A program made the translations under genes and the position numbers. A stretch of 64,000 nt of DNA, taken from assembly GCA_963735885.1 (NCBI GenBank), contig CAVTMP010000004.1:248001-312000 (forward strand), in the 5' to 3' direction. The DNA comes from JBBSBL01 sp963735885. GTDB lineage: Bacteria; Actinomycetota; Thermoleophilia; Solirubrobacterales; Solirubrobacteraceae. Under the pieces are notes generated by a model. It was not told where the DNA came from. It did no database searches and was given only the letters and a program-made list of their open reading frames with translations. Positions 42,331 to 49,789 of the stretch are shown here, in pieces (position 1 is the stretch's first letter; each line of letters opens with the position of its first letter).

Positions 42331-44841
42331 TCAGCGAGCCGCGATCGTGGCGCGCGCGGCGGGGTAGGCGTCGACCATCAGGTAGGCGCGGATGCGACGG
42401 GGAACGCGCGCCCCGAGCGGCACGGTGACCCGCGTGACGCGCCCGGCCCCGTCGGTCTCGCGCTCGGTGCCGTAGCTGTAGTCGAGCGCGAGCGGGGCGC
42501 CGGTGGCGGCGTCGACCGCCAGCACCGCGAGGTTGTGGCGCGCCGGCCGCAGGGCCGAGCCGGCGAGGCGCGCCTCGAGGTGCCCCGCCCGTACGTCGAA
42601 GCCCACCCGGCCGACGCCCCCGGGCGCGCGCTGCACGCCCGATCCCTCCGGCGACATGAGCCCGGCGCCGAAGACCGCCATCGGGCGGGTCTTGGTGCAC
42701 TGCCCGAGGCCCTGCAGGGCGACGCCGTAGAAGCCGATGTCGGCGCAGTTGATGCTCAGCGCCTGCCGCGGGGCCCCGACGGCCGCGCCGCGCGCGTCCA
42801 GCCGCGCCGCGATCCGCCAGAAGAGCGTCGCGTTCTCGAAGCCGTTGAGCTCGAACGTCGCGCCGGGGGCCCCGGTGAGGTTGGCCAGGCCGCGGTCGTA
42901 GCGCAGCCGGAAGGGCACGAGCCACTTGGCGGCGGGGTCGGCCACCACCCGGCGCCCGGCGCGGCGGCCACCGACCATCCAGACCAGCGCGCGACCGTCC
43001 CGGGAGCGCTCCACGAGGCCCATCAGGAACGTGAGCCGGTCGAAGCCGATCTGGTTGTAGCTCGGCAGCAGGTCGGGCAGCGAGAGCGCCGTGCGCTCGA
43101 ACCGCCAGACCCCGGCGCGGTCGCCGGGTCGCCGCGGCACGGGCAGCGGGAGGCGCGCCGGCCCGCCGCGGGGGCGAATCGAGAGGCGAAGGCGGGCGGA
43201 GAACCGGCCGGCCCGCCGGCCGCCGCTGAACGCGAGGCCCGCGCGCCGGGCGCCGGTCAGATACGTGCCGTCGATGCGGAGCGTCACGGCGCCGCGACGC
43301 GGCCGGTAGGCCGGGTCCGGCGTGAGCGTCACGTAGCGGCGGTCCCCGGACAGCGCCACGCGGACGGGCGAGCGCGGCGCGGTGCGGACGCGGAGCCGCG
43401 ACGGGTCGGCGAACGCGGCGAGCGTGCGTCCGCCTCGCCGAACGACGAGCTGCAGGGCGATCGGCTGGTTGGGATCGAGCCGGGCGGGCGGCCGCGTCGA
43501 CACGAGGCCGAAGGGGGAGGTGGGGTAGAGGCGGGCGCCGTCGGGCGGGAGCGGGTTGCGCGGGCCGCGCCGGCACCGGGAGTCACGGCGGGCGGCGGGC
43601 CGCAGGCACCAGTCGTAGGGCACGTGGTGCACGTCGCCGTTGGAGTCCGCGATCGCGATGCCGTCGGGGCCGAGCGCGGGGGAGGCGTTGAGCGTCCCGC
43701 GCGGGGGCCGGGCCAGCCGGATCGACCAGCGCAGCGTTCCCGAGCGGTTCAGGACGATCAGCCGCCCGTCGCCGGAGCCGACGTAGACGTTGCCGCGGCC
43801 GTCGACGGCCGGGGAGGAGCGGATCGGGTCGAGCGTGTCGAACTGCCAGCGCAGGCGGCCACGCGCCGGGTCGAGGCCGTAGAGGCTCCCGTCGGCGGAG
43901 GCCTGGACGATCGTGCCGTCCGGCTGGCGCGCCGGGCTGGCGTAGAGGTGGTCGCGCGTCCCGAAGCGCCAGCGCAGGCGGCCGGTCCGCTCGTCGTAGG
44001 CCCGCACGAAGCCGTCGAAGGCGCCGACGACGACCTGCCCGTCGGGGGTGATGAGCGGGCTGGCGACCACCGCGCCCTCCGCGTGGTCGTCCCATCCGGT
44101 CGTGCCGCTCGCCGCGTCGAGGCCGAACGTGTTCTTCGCCCCGGCGAAGAAGAAGTTGCTGCCCATCGCCAGCCGGCCCGAGGCGGCGTCGACGGCCGGC
44201 AGGGACCACGTCTGGTCGGGCGTCTTGAACGCCCACCGGACCGCGCGGGTGTCGCGGTCCAGCGCGTAGGTCCGGAAGTTGTCGTTCGGCGCGTAGAGCG
44301 TGCCGCCCGGCCCGATCCCGACGTTGCCCTCGAACCAGTTGATGAACGCGTTCGTGGCCTTCGGGTCCTCGGCGTCGAAGCGCCAGATGCGCCGGCCGCT
44401 GCGGGCGTCGAGCGCGTAGAGGTGGCCGTCGCCCGAGCCCACGTAGACCCGGCCGCGGTCGTCGAGCAGCGCGGCGGAGTCGATGATCTCGCCGGTTCGG
44501 TAGCGCCAGCGCAGCGTGCCGTCGGGACGCAGCGCGTAGAGGTAGCGGTCCGCCGAGCCGACGTAGATCGTCCCGTCACCGCCGATCACCGGCGAGCTGA
44601 AGATCCCCAGGCCGGTGTGGTAGCGCCAGAGCTTCCCGCCCGTGCGCCGCGGGACGATCGGGCTCTGGCCCGTCTGCCGGCTGTCGCGGCGGAACTTCGG
44701 CCACGGGCTCGCGGGGGCGAGCGGGACGTCGTAGCGGTAGCCGGCCGCGGCGACCGGCTCGGCGGCGAGCGCGGCGAGCACGAGGGCCGCGGACGCGAGC
44801 CCGGCCAGGCGCCGGCGCAGGGGATGGGGCACGACGGGCAT
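42331..44841 (-). CDS. Secreted PQQ-like beta-propeller protein
   Basis: 836 aa, exported (signal ~1-32). Residues ~45-410 form repeated PQQ/Trp-docking units such as GTIYVGSADRYLYALRPDG, GRVYVGSGDGHLYALDAR and GNVYVGSGDGRLIVLNRSG, an eight-blade style propeller. There is no PQQ-ligand set, so a binding or structural role is likelier than dehydrogenase activity. A beta-sandwich (~450-560) and a C-terminal domain (FENATLFWRIAARLDARG, ALSINCADIGFYGVALQG) follow. It lies upstream of the GH6-like gene on the same strand with a hairpin between. Confidence 0.85.
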   Translation of the reverse strand: MPVVPHPLRRRLAGLASAALVLAALAAEPVAAAGYRYDVPLAPASPWPKFRRDSRQTGQSPIVPRRTGGKLWRYHTGLGIFSSPVIGGDGTIYVGSADRYLYALRPDGTLRWRYRTGEIIDSAALLDDRGRVYVGSGDGHLYALDARSGRRIWRFDAEDPKATNAFINWFEGNVGIGPGGTLYAPNDNFRTYALDRDTRAVRWAFKTPDQTWSLPAVDAASGRLAMGSNFFFAGAKNTFGLDAASGTTGWDDHAEGAVVASPLITPDGQVVVGAFDGFVRAYDERTGRLRWRFGTRDHLYASPARQPDGTIVQASADGSLYGLDPARGRLRWQFDTLDPIRSSPAVDGRGNVYVGSGDGRLIVLNRSGTLRWSIRLARPPRGTLNASPALGPDGIAIADSNGDVHHVPYDWCLRPAARRDSRCRRGPRNPLPPDGARLYPTSPFGLVSTRPPARLDPNQPIALQLVVRRGGRTLAAFADPSRLRVRTAPRSPVRVALSGDRRYVTLTPDPAYRPRRGAVTLRIDGTYLTGARRAGLAFSGGRRAGRFSARLRLSIRPRGGPARLPLPVPRRPGDRAGVWRFERTALSLPDLLPSYNQIGFDRLTFLMGLVERSRDGRALVWMVGGRRAGRRVVADPAAKWLVPFRLRYDRGLANLTGAPGATFELNGFENATLFWRIAARLDARGAAVGAPRQALSINCADIGFYGVALQGLGQCTKTRPMAVFGAGLMSPEGSGVQRAPGGVGRVGFDVRAGHLEARLAGSALRPARHNLAVLAVDAATGAPLALDYSYGTERETDGAGRVTRVTVPLGARVPRRIRAYLMVDAYPAARATIAAR

Positions 44842-44879
44842 CCTGGCGGCCCCGCGGGCGCCGGGTCAAGCGCGAACCG

Positions 44880-45827
44880 TCAGCCCCCCGGGTCGCCGCG
44901 CGCCTCGAACGGCTCGATCCGCAGCGGCCCTCCGGCCGGCGCGTGATCGACCTGGAGCGTCGTGTGGGTGATCCCGAAGCGGTCGCCGAGCAGGCGCTGG
45001 AGGTCGCGTCGCGCGGCGTGGCAGTCGTCGCCGGGCCGCACGAGCACGTGGGCGGAGAGCGCCGGGAACCCGGTCGTGAGCTCCCAGACGTGGAGGTCGT
45101 GGACCTCGAGCACGGTCGCCTCGGCGGCCATCGCCGCGCCGATCTCCTGCGGCGCGAGGCCGGCGGGGGAGGCCTCGAGCAGCACCCGGACCGCGGCCGC
45201 GAGCAGCCGGAGGCCCGAGTACAGCATGAGCCCGACCACGACGAGCGCGAGGAGCGGGTCGGCGCGGTCGAACCCGGTCGCGACGACGATCAGGCCGGCG
45301 AGCACGGCCGCCCCCGAGGCGTAGAGGTCGGTCATGACGTGGGCGCGCGCGCCGTGCACGTTGAGGCTCTGCCGCCGGGCCCGGGCGAGCGACCACGCGG
45401 CGCCGACGTTGACCAGCAGGCCGGCCGCGCCGACCGCGGCGACCCAGCCGCCCTGCACGGTCTCGGGATGGACGAGCCGCCCGATCGCCTCGGCGCCGAG
45501 CACGACGGCGAGGACGAGCAGCAGGATCCCGTTGACCTGGGCGCTCAGCACCTCCGCGCGCTGGAAGCCGAAGGTGAAGCCGCCGCGCGGCGCCCGGCGC
45601 GCGATTCGCGCCGCCCCGAGCGCGAGTCCGAGCGCGCCGGCGTCGGTGACCATGTGCGCCGCGTCGGAGAGCAGCGCCACCGAGTTCGCGAGGAGCCCGA
45701 CGACGACCTCGACCGCGCAGAAGGCCAGCAGCAGCGCCAGCGCGAGCCCGAGCCAGCGGGTGTCGGAGCCGCCGACCGCGTGCGCGTGGGCGTGACCGTG
45801 CCCCTGGTGCGCGTGAGAAGCGCTCAC
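44880..45827 (-). CDS. Cation diffusion facilitator (CzcD/ZnT-like) metal exporter
   Basis: 315 aa. His-rich cytosolic start (HAHQGHGHAHAHA), six membrane helices, and the two metal-site pairs LLSDAAHMVTDAG (helix 2) and GARAHVMTDLYAS (helix 5), both HxxxD as in zinc-type transporters. The C-terminal domain (VLEVHDLHVWELTTGF, ITHTTLQVDHAP) is the dimeric cytosolic module. Zinc is the likeliest substrate, other divalent metals possible. Starts at 45827 with minus-strand neighbours. Confidence 0.94.
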   Translation of the reverse strand: MSASHAHQGHGHAHAHAVGGSDTRWLGLALALLLAFCAVEVVVGLLANSVALLSDAAHMVTDAGALGLALGAARIARRAPRGGFTFGFQRAEVLSAQVNGILLLVLAVVLGAEAIGRLVHPETVQGGWVAAVGAAGLLVNVGAAWSLARARRQSLNVHGARAHVMTDLYASGAAVLAGLIVVATGFDRADPLLALVVVGLMLYSGLRLLAAAVRVLLEASPAGLAPQEIGAAMAAEATVLEVHDLHVWELTTGFPALSAHVLVRPGDDCHAARRDLQRLLGDRFGITHTTLQVDHAPAGGPLRIEPFEARGDPGG

Positions 45828-45869
45828 CGGTCCATTATCGGCCTCGCCGGCACCGGCGCGGAGAGCCCG

Positions 45870-46346
45870 TCAGCCGACGTGCACGACGCGCAGGCGCCGG
45901 TCGCCGCGCGGCGCGGCGACGGTGACCTCGCTGCCGAGCGCCGCGCCGAGAAGGGCCCGCGCGACCGGCGTGCCGAGCGAGAGCATGCCCTTGTCCACGT
46001 CGGCCTCTCCGTCGCCGACCAGGCGGTAGGTGGCGCGCCGCCCGGTGGCGGCGTCCTCGACCTCCACCGTGGAGCCGAAGCGGACCGTGGCCGATCCGGC
46101 GGCGGGCTCCACGACCCGGGCGTCGTCGATCCGGGCCTTCAGCGCCGCGATGCGGCCCTCGAGGTGGCCCTGCGAGCGCTTGGCCTCGTGGTACTCGGCG
46201 TTCTCGGAGAGGTCGCCGAACCCCCGGGCGGTGCGGATCTCGTCGGCGATCCGCCGTCGCTCGGGCCCCTCGAGCCGCTCGAGCTCGTCGCGCATCTCGG
46301 CGAGCCCCGTCGGGGTGATCGCGCCGGCGAGGTCGTTCGCGTCCAT
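45870..46346 (-). CDS. greA: Transcription elongation factor GreA
   Basis: 158 aa, rescues backtracked RNA polymerase. The N-terminal coiled coil has the tip motif RGFGDLSENAEYHEAKRSQ with the acidic Asp/Glu pair needed to hold Mg2+ in the secondary channel. The C-terminal FKBP-like domain contains GSTVEVEDAATGRRATYRLVGDGEADVDKG and ends RALLGAALGSEVTVAAPRG. Start at 46346 (MDANDLAG). An alternative upstream start near 46358 would overlap the VOC gene stop. Confidence 0.95.
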   Translation of the reverse strand: MDANDLAGAITPTGLAEMRDELERLEGPERRRIADEIRTARGFGDLSENAEYHEAKRSQGHLEGRIAALKARIDDARVVEPAAGSATVRFGSTVEVEDAATGRRATYRLVGDGEADVDKGMLSLGTPVARALLGAALGSEVTVAAPRGDRRLRVVHVG

Positions 46347-46354
46347 GCGGCCCA

Positions 46355-46786
46355 TCATGGCAGCAGCACCGCGCCGTCCCGCTCCAGGCGCCAGTGAGGG
46401 TTGTGCGCCACCTCCCACGGATGGCCGTCGGGGTCGAGGAACACCCCGGAGTAGCCGCCCCAGAACGTCGCGGCCCCGGGCCGCGCGATCGTCGCCCCCG
46501 CAGCCCGCGCCTCGGCGAGCACGGCGTCGACCGCCTCCGGGGAGCCGACGTTGTGCGCGAGCGTCACGCCGCCCCAGCCGCCGCCGTCCGGGACCCCGCT
46601 GTCGGCGGCCAGCGCCGCCCGATCCCAGAGGGCGAGGACGAGGCCGCCGGCCTGGAAGAAGACGACGTCGTCCCCGGGCTCCGCGCCGGTGACCCAGCCG
46701 AGGGCCGCATAGAACGCCCGCGCGCGGCCGAGGTCCGAGACCCCCAGGGTGACGACGCTGACGCGCTGCTGCACGGCGCCCACCAT
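46355..46786 (-). CDS. VOC (glyoxalase/bleomycin-resistance fold) protein
   Basis: 143 aa. Two beta-alpha-beta-beta-beta units: VSVVTLGVSDLGRARAFYAALGW and VDAVLAEARAAGATIARPG, then FWGGYSGVFLDPDGHPWEVAHNP. The metal-binding positions of glyoxalase I are not all present, so it may be a binding or isomerase-type member. It ends 8 nt before the greA start, same strand. Confidence 0.82.
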   Translation of the reverse strand: MVGAVQQRVSVVTLGVSDLGRARAFYAALGWVTGAEPGDDVVFFQAGGLVLALWDRAALAADSGVPDGGGWGGVTLAHNVGSPEAVDAVLAEARAAGATIARPGAATFWGGYSGVFLDPDGHPWEVAHNPHWRLERDGAVLLP

Positions 46787-46838
46787 CGCACCGCGCCCGG
46801 TCGGCTCTCACGGAGAGGGCGAGCGCGACGCGGGACGC

Positions 46839-47291
46839 TCAGGCGGGGGCCGCCGCGGTCCGGTCGCGCTCGGCGGCGGCCGCCTCCCGCAGCGCCTGGA
46901 AGGCGACGACCTGGCCGCCGGCGCCCCAGCTGCCCTCGGCGATCTCGCGGCAGAGCACCCAGACGCGCAGCGCGTCCTCCTCGGCGATCCCCGCGACCTC
47001 GCGGACGACCCGCGTGGCCTCGCCGACGAGCTCGGCCCGTCGGCGGTCGCTCAGGGCCCCCTCGGGCGTCGTCACCTCGACGCGGAAGGTCGGCGCGGCG
47101 ACCGGCCGGCCGGCCGCGCGCACGTCGGCGGCGGGCAGCTCGTGCAGGTAGGTCCACGTGACCGAGCGGAAGAACTCGGTGTCCGGAGCGCGCTCGGCGC
47201 GCAGCAGCACGGTGGTGAGCTGCTCGGCGAGCACGTCCTTCTGCTCGTCGTCCAGCACGCCGGACGGGAAGGTGGCGTCGATCATCGGCAT
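46839..47291 (-). CDS. Tautomerase-superfamily protein
   Basis: 150 aa. The sequence begins MPMIDATFP. Removal of Met leaves Pro1, the catalytic base of 4-oxalocrotonate tautomerases. ADVRAAGRPVAAPTFRVEVTTPEGALSDRR and two copies of the beta-alpha-beta unit suggest a fused two-unit member. Substrate unknown. Start overlaps the TetR stop by 10 nt, so it is likely the repressor's co-transcribed target. Confidence 0.78.
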   Translation of the reverse strand: MPMIDATFPSGVLDDEQKDVLAEQLTTVLLRAERAPDTEFFRSVTWTYLHELPAADVRAAGRPVAAPTFRVEVTTPEGALSDRRRAELVGEATRVVREVAGIAEEDALRVWVLCREIAEGSWGAGGQVVAFQALREAAAAERDRTAAAPA

Positions 47292-47920
47292 GGAGGGGTC
47301 CTCTCGGTGGTGGTGGGTGCGGTGGTCAGCTTCGTGGTCGGCTCCCGCCGCGGGTCCAGCTCGCCCCGCAGCGTCGAGAGCAGCAGGTCCTCGACCGCGT
47401 CGAGCGGGCGGGTGCTGCGCTCGGCCCGGCAGAGGATCAGCGCGCCCTCGATCGACGCGATGGCGAAGGTCGCGAGCTCGCGGGCGCGCGCCGGCGCGGC
47501 GCCGTGCGCGGCGAGCCGGGCCGCCAGCAGCTCCGTCCAGCGGGCGAACGCCGCCCCGGCGGCCGCCTGGCCCTGCGGGGCGTCGGCGTTCGCCTCCACG
47601 GCGACGGCCGCGACAGGACAGCCGGCGCGGAAGTCGGTCGCGACGAGCGTGTCGCGGTAGGTGTCGAGGAAGCGGCGCAGGACGTCGATGGCATCGTCGG
47701 CCGGCCGCCCGATGAGGTCGGCGACCACTTCGCCGGCGAAGTCGACGGCCTCCGCGAGGAGCTGCGCCCGGCCGCCGGGAAAGTGGTGGTAGACCGACCC
47801 GCGCGGCGCGCCGCTGTGCGCGAGGACGTCGTCGATGCTCGTCCCGGCCGCGCCGCGCTCCCGGATGAGGAGCGCGGTGCTGGTCACCATGCGACGGCGC
47901 GTGTCGGAGCGGGGAGGCAT
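47282..47920 (-). CDS. TetR-family repressor (LmrA/YxaF-like)
   Basis: 212 aa. HTH: RRRMVTSTALLIRERGAAGTSIDDVLAHSGAPRGSVYHHFPGGRAQLLAEAV, with SVYHHFPGGR typical of the LmrA/YxaF subgroup. The C-terminal domain (VLRRFLDTYRDTLVATDFRAGCPVAAVAVEA) is the ligand-binding part. A perfect 18-bp palindrome lies 6 bp upstream of its start codon, the expected autoregulatory operator. Its 3' end overlaps the tautomerase start by 10 nt, so the two form one operon. Confidence 0.93.
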   Translation of the reverse strand: MPPRSDTRRRMVTSTALLIRERGAAGTSIDDVLAHSGAPRGSVYHHFPGGRAQLLAEAVDFAGEVVADLIGRPADDAIDVLRRFLDTYRDTLVATDFRAGCPVAAVAVEANADAPQGQAAAGAAFARWTELLAARLAAHGAAPARARELATFAIASIEGALILCRAERSTRPLDAVEDLLLSTLRGELDPRREPTTKLTTAPTTTERTPPCR

Positions 47921-47926
47921 CGCGAT

Positions 47927-47944
47927 CTATGGAGTATGCCATAG
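47927..47944. promoter_or_regulatory. TetR operator palindrome
   Basis: CTATGG-AGTATG-CCATAG is a perfect inverted repeat with 6-bp arms, starting 7 bp upstream of the repressor's start codon. The composition is AT-rich for this genome. Most likely the autoregulatory operator. Confidence 0.7.
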
Positions 47945-47960
47945 GACATCGACGGCCCGG

Positions 47961-48044
47961 CGATCCGGCCTCCGTCTGCGCTCGATAACGGATGTTATGT
48001 AGTGCTGCGCGCTCGTCAGGGGCGACGTACCGCTAGTTCACCCG
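47961..48044. repeat. Direct repeat copy 1 flanking vapBC
   Basis: 84 bp, nearly the same as 48777-48857 (81 bp), starting CGATCCGGCCTC and ending with CACCCG. It contains the dyad ATAAC-GGAT-GTTAT (47985-47998). Differences are single substitutions and a GGG insertion. The copy overlaps the last codons and the stop of vapC. Confidence 0.85.
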
Positions 48045-48484
48045 GTGCATCGGCGGGATCTCGTCGAGGCTCACGGCCCGGATCTCCGCGTCGCGGCAAG
48101 CCCGCCGCAACCGCCGGTCCACGCTGATCAGCGGCGCGCCGAACGCTTCGGCCGCCGCGGCGTAGGCCGCGTCGTAGGCGCTCATCCGCTCACGCAGCGC
48201 CCAGATTCGCCGGAGCCGCGGCGCGGTCGCGTCGAGCACCACCTCCAGGTCTCCGAGCCACGCGACCGCCGCCGCGCCGGCCTCCGCGTCCAGATCGTCG
48301 CGCCGCACCAGGCGTCGCAGGGCGCTCGTGGCTTCGACGAGGCCGTGTGCCGCGGTCATCAGGGTCAACTCCGCGGAGGCCGCGTAGTGCGAGAGCAGGG
48401 CGTCGGCGCCGCGGCGATGGCGCCCGTCGACGACCAGCTCGACGAGGACCGACGCGTCGACGACCAGCAGGTCGAGCGGGTCAA
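48033..48484 (-). CDS. vapC: VapC-type PIN-domain toxin, start lost to frameshift
   Basis: PIN ribonuclease. In the main frame, from 48476: LDLLVVDASVLVELV (first Asp), HGLVEATSALRRLV (Glu), SAYDAAYAAAAEAFGAPLI and SVDRRLRRA (last Asps), ending MHRVN. All four acidic positions are present. The first canonical start in that frame is a TTG at 48368, which would drop the first Asp. The expected start, TTG 48484-48482, which would overlap the antitoxin stop (TTGA), is out of frame by one base. One missing base at about 48477-48481 restores a 149-aa toxin. Confidence 0.7.
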
Positions 48485-48726
48485 GCGCTCTCGGCAGGCC
48501 GATCCCCGCGAATGAGCTCGCCGACGTCGGCGTCGACCGGCCGGCGGCCGCGCCGGATGTCCTCGATCAGGCGTGAGCGCTCGACCTGGTCCAGGCTCAG
48601 GCCGCGCCGCAGCACCTCGATCGCGCGCCGGTTCTTCGAGACGCCGCGCGCCCGCGCGTCCGCCGTGAGCGCCGTGTCGATCTCGGGCGGGACGTTGCGC
48701 AGGTGGAGCGTGGCCACGACGGGCAT
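48481..48726 (-). CDS. vapB: VapB/FitA-type ribbon-helix-helix antitoxin
   Basis: 81 aa. The N-terminal RHH part, VVATLHLRNVPPEIDTALTADARARG then SKNRRAIEVLRRGL, binds operator DNA; the C-terminal tail (DADVGELIRGDRPAESA) would wrap the toxin's active site. Directly followed by the toxin, with the stop overlapping the toxin's expected start. The nearest upstream regulatory material is direct-repeat copy 2. Confidence 0.85.
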   Translation of the reverse strand: MPVVATLHLRNVPPEIDTALTADARARGVSKNRRAIEVLRRGLSLDQVERSRLIEDIRRGRRPVDADVGELIRGDRPAESA

Positions 48727-48776
48727 GATAGCGGAGTGGGTACAAGAGTGCTAGCGGATGCGAACGCTCGCGGCCC

Positions 48777-48857
48777 CGATCCGGCCTCGGTCTGCGCTCG
48801 ATAACGGATGTTATGTAGTGCTGTGCGCTCGTCAGCGACGTACCGCTACGTCACCCG
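48777..48857. repeat. Direct repeat copy 2 flanking vapBC
   Basis: 81-bp near-copy of 47961-48044, with the same dyad ATAAC-GGAT-GTTAT (48801-48814). It is 51-131 bp upstream of the antitoxin start and 40 bp upstream of the cupin start, so it may hold promoter elements for one or both. Confidence 0.85.
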
Positions 48858-48884
48858 CCGCTCCCGCCGGGCGCGGCCTCGCCC

Positions 48885-48890
48885 TAGCAT
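48885..48890 (+). promoter_or_regulatory. -10-like box TAGCAT before cupin
   Basis: TAGCAT ends 7 nt before ATG 48898, with no ribosome site. Candidate leaderless promoter. Confidence 0.35.
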
Positions 48891-48897
48891 CACGCCC

Positions 48898-49392
48898 ATG
48901 ACCGACCCCGACGTCTTCACGCCCGCCGCCTGGGATCGCGAGATGCCCGACCCGCCGTTCCGCTCGCGCGGCCTGCGGATCGGCGCGCACGCGGGCGCGA
49001 GCGAGCTCGGCGCCACCTTGTTCGAGCTGGACCCCGGCGGCATGACCTCGCCCTACCACCTGCACCACGGCAACGAGGAGCTGCTGATCGTCCTCGCCGG
49101 GCGGCCGGAGCTGCGCACGCCCGACGGCCTGCGGACGCTCGAGCCCGGCGCCGTCGTCGCCTTCCCGCGTGGCGCGGCGGGCGCGCACCGCGTCGCCAAC
49201 CGCGGTGACGAGCCCGTCCGCGTGCTGATCGTCTCCACGATGCACCACCCGGAGCTGGCGGAGTACCCCGACACGGGCGCGACGCTCACGCTCACCGGCC
49301 CCGGCGAGGGCAAGGTCTTCCCGGCCGGCGGCGAGATCCCGTACGTCGAGGCGATCGTCCGGGCGGCGCAGGCCGACGCCGAGGCCACGTAG
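48898..49392 (+). CDS. Cupin-domain protein
   Basis: 164 aa. Cupin motif 1: SPYHLHHGNEELLIVLAG (His, His, Glu). Motif 2: PRGAAGAHRVANRGDEPVRVL (His). This is the complete 3-His/1-Glu metal site in one conserved beta-barrel. The end (EAIVRAAQADAEAT) is a helical tail. Role not known. It follows direct-repeat copy 2. Confidence 0.85.
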   Translation: MTDPDVFTPAAWDREMPDPPFRSRGLRIGAHAGASELGATLFELDPGGMTSPYHLHHGNEELLIVLAGRPELRTPDGLRTLEPGAVVAFPRGAAGAHRVANRGDEPVRVLIVSTMHHPELAEYPDTGATLTLTGPGEGKVFPAGGEIPYVEAIVRAAQADAEAT

Positions 49393-49789
49393 CCGGCGGG
49401 CCGCGCTAGCCTCCCTTGTCCGGCGGATCGCCCACTCGGCCCGGGCGCCCTCGGGCGTCCAGCCGGGCCACGCGCCGGCCTCGTGCCGGCGGCCCGTCCC
49501 GGTGGCCGGGAGTGTCACGCCGCCCAGGCAGCAGACACAAGTCCTGGGACGTAGAAGGTACGGGCGATCCATGACCGGGCGGTAGCGGGCGGGCCTCGGC
49601 CCGCCCGCCCGCAGCCCGGCCTCCCCTCCCCGCCGGCCTCGGCCGCCGCGCGGCGTTATGTCAAACGCCACCGAGGCGATCGGCGCGCCCGCGCGCCCGC
49701 TCGACTACGGTCCGGGCCCGCGGGCGGCAGGCCCTTCGCCGCCGACCCGCCATCGCCGCCCCTTCCGAGCCACAGGAGCCACACCCATC
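49393..49789 (+). other. Non-coding leader of beta-helix gene with stem-loops
   Basis: 397 bp without a convincing gene. It holds a GC stem-rich stretch; CCCAGG (49523-49528) pairs with CCTGGG (49543-49548), followed by GACGTAGAAGGTACGGGCGATCC and GGGCGGTAGCGGG, the arrangement of a structured RNA. An AGGAG ribosome site is at 49774-49778, 11 nt before GTG 49790. No Rfam class is recognised with confidence. Confidence 0.35.

Noticed and set aside
48033..48368. Short PIN protein beginning at TTG 48368
   Set aside because: It lacks the first catalytic Asp, which lies in the same frame upstream; the real gene extends to 48484 with one missing base.
49500..49600. c-di-GMP-I riboswitch upstream of the beta-helix gene
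   Set aside because: GGGACG and GGTAGCGGG resemble the aptamer, but the 5' AGGGCAAACC half and the second hairpin spacing are absent; kept only as an unclassified structured leader.
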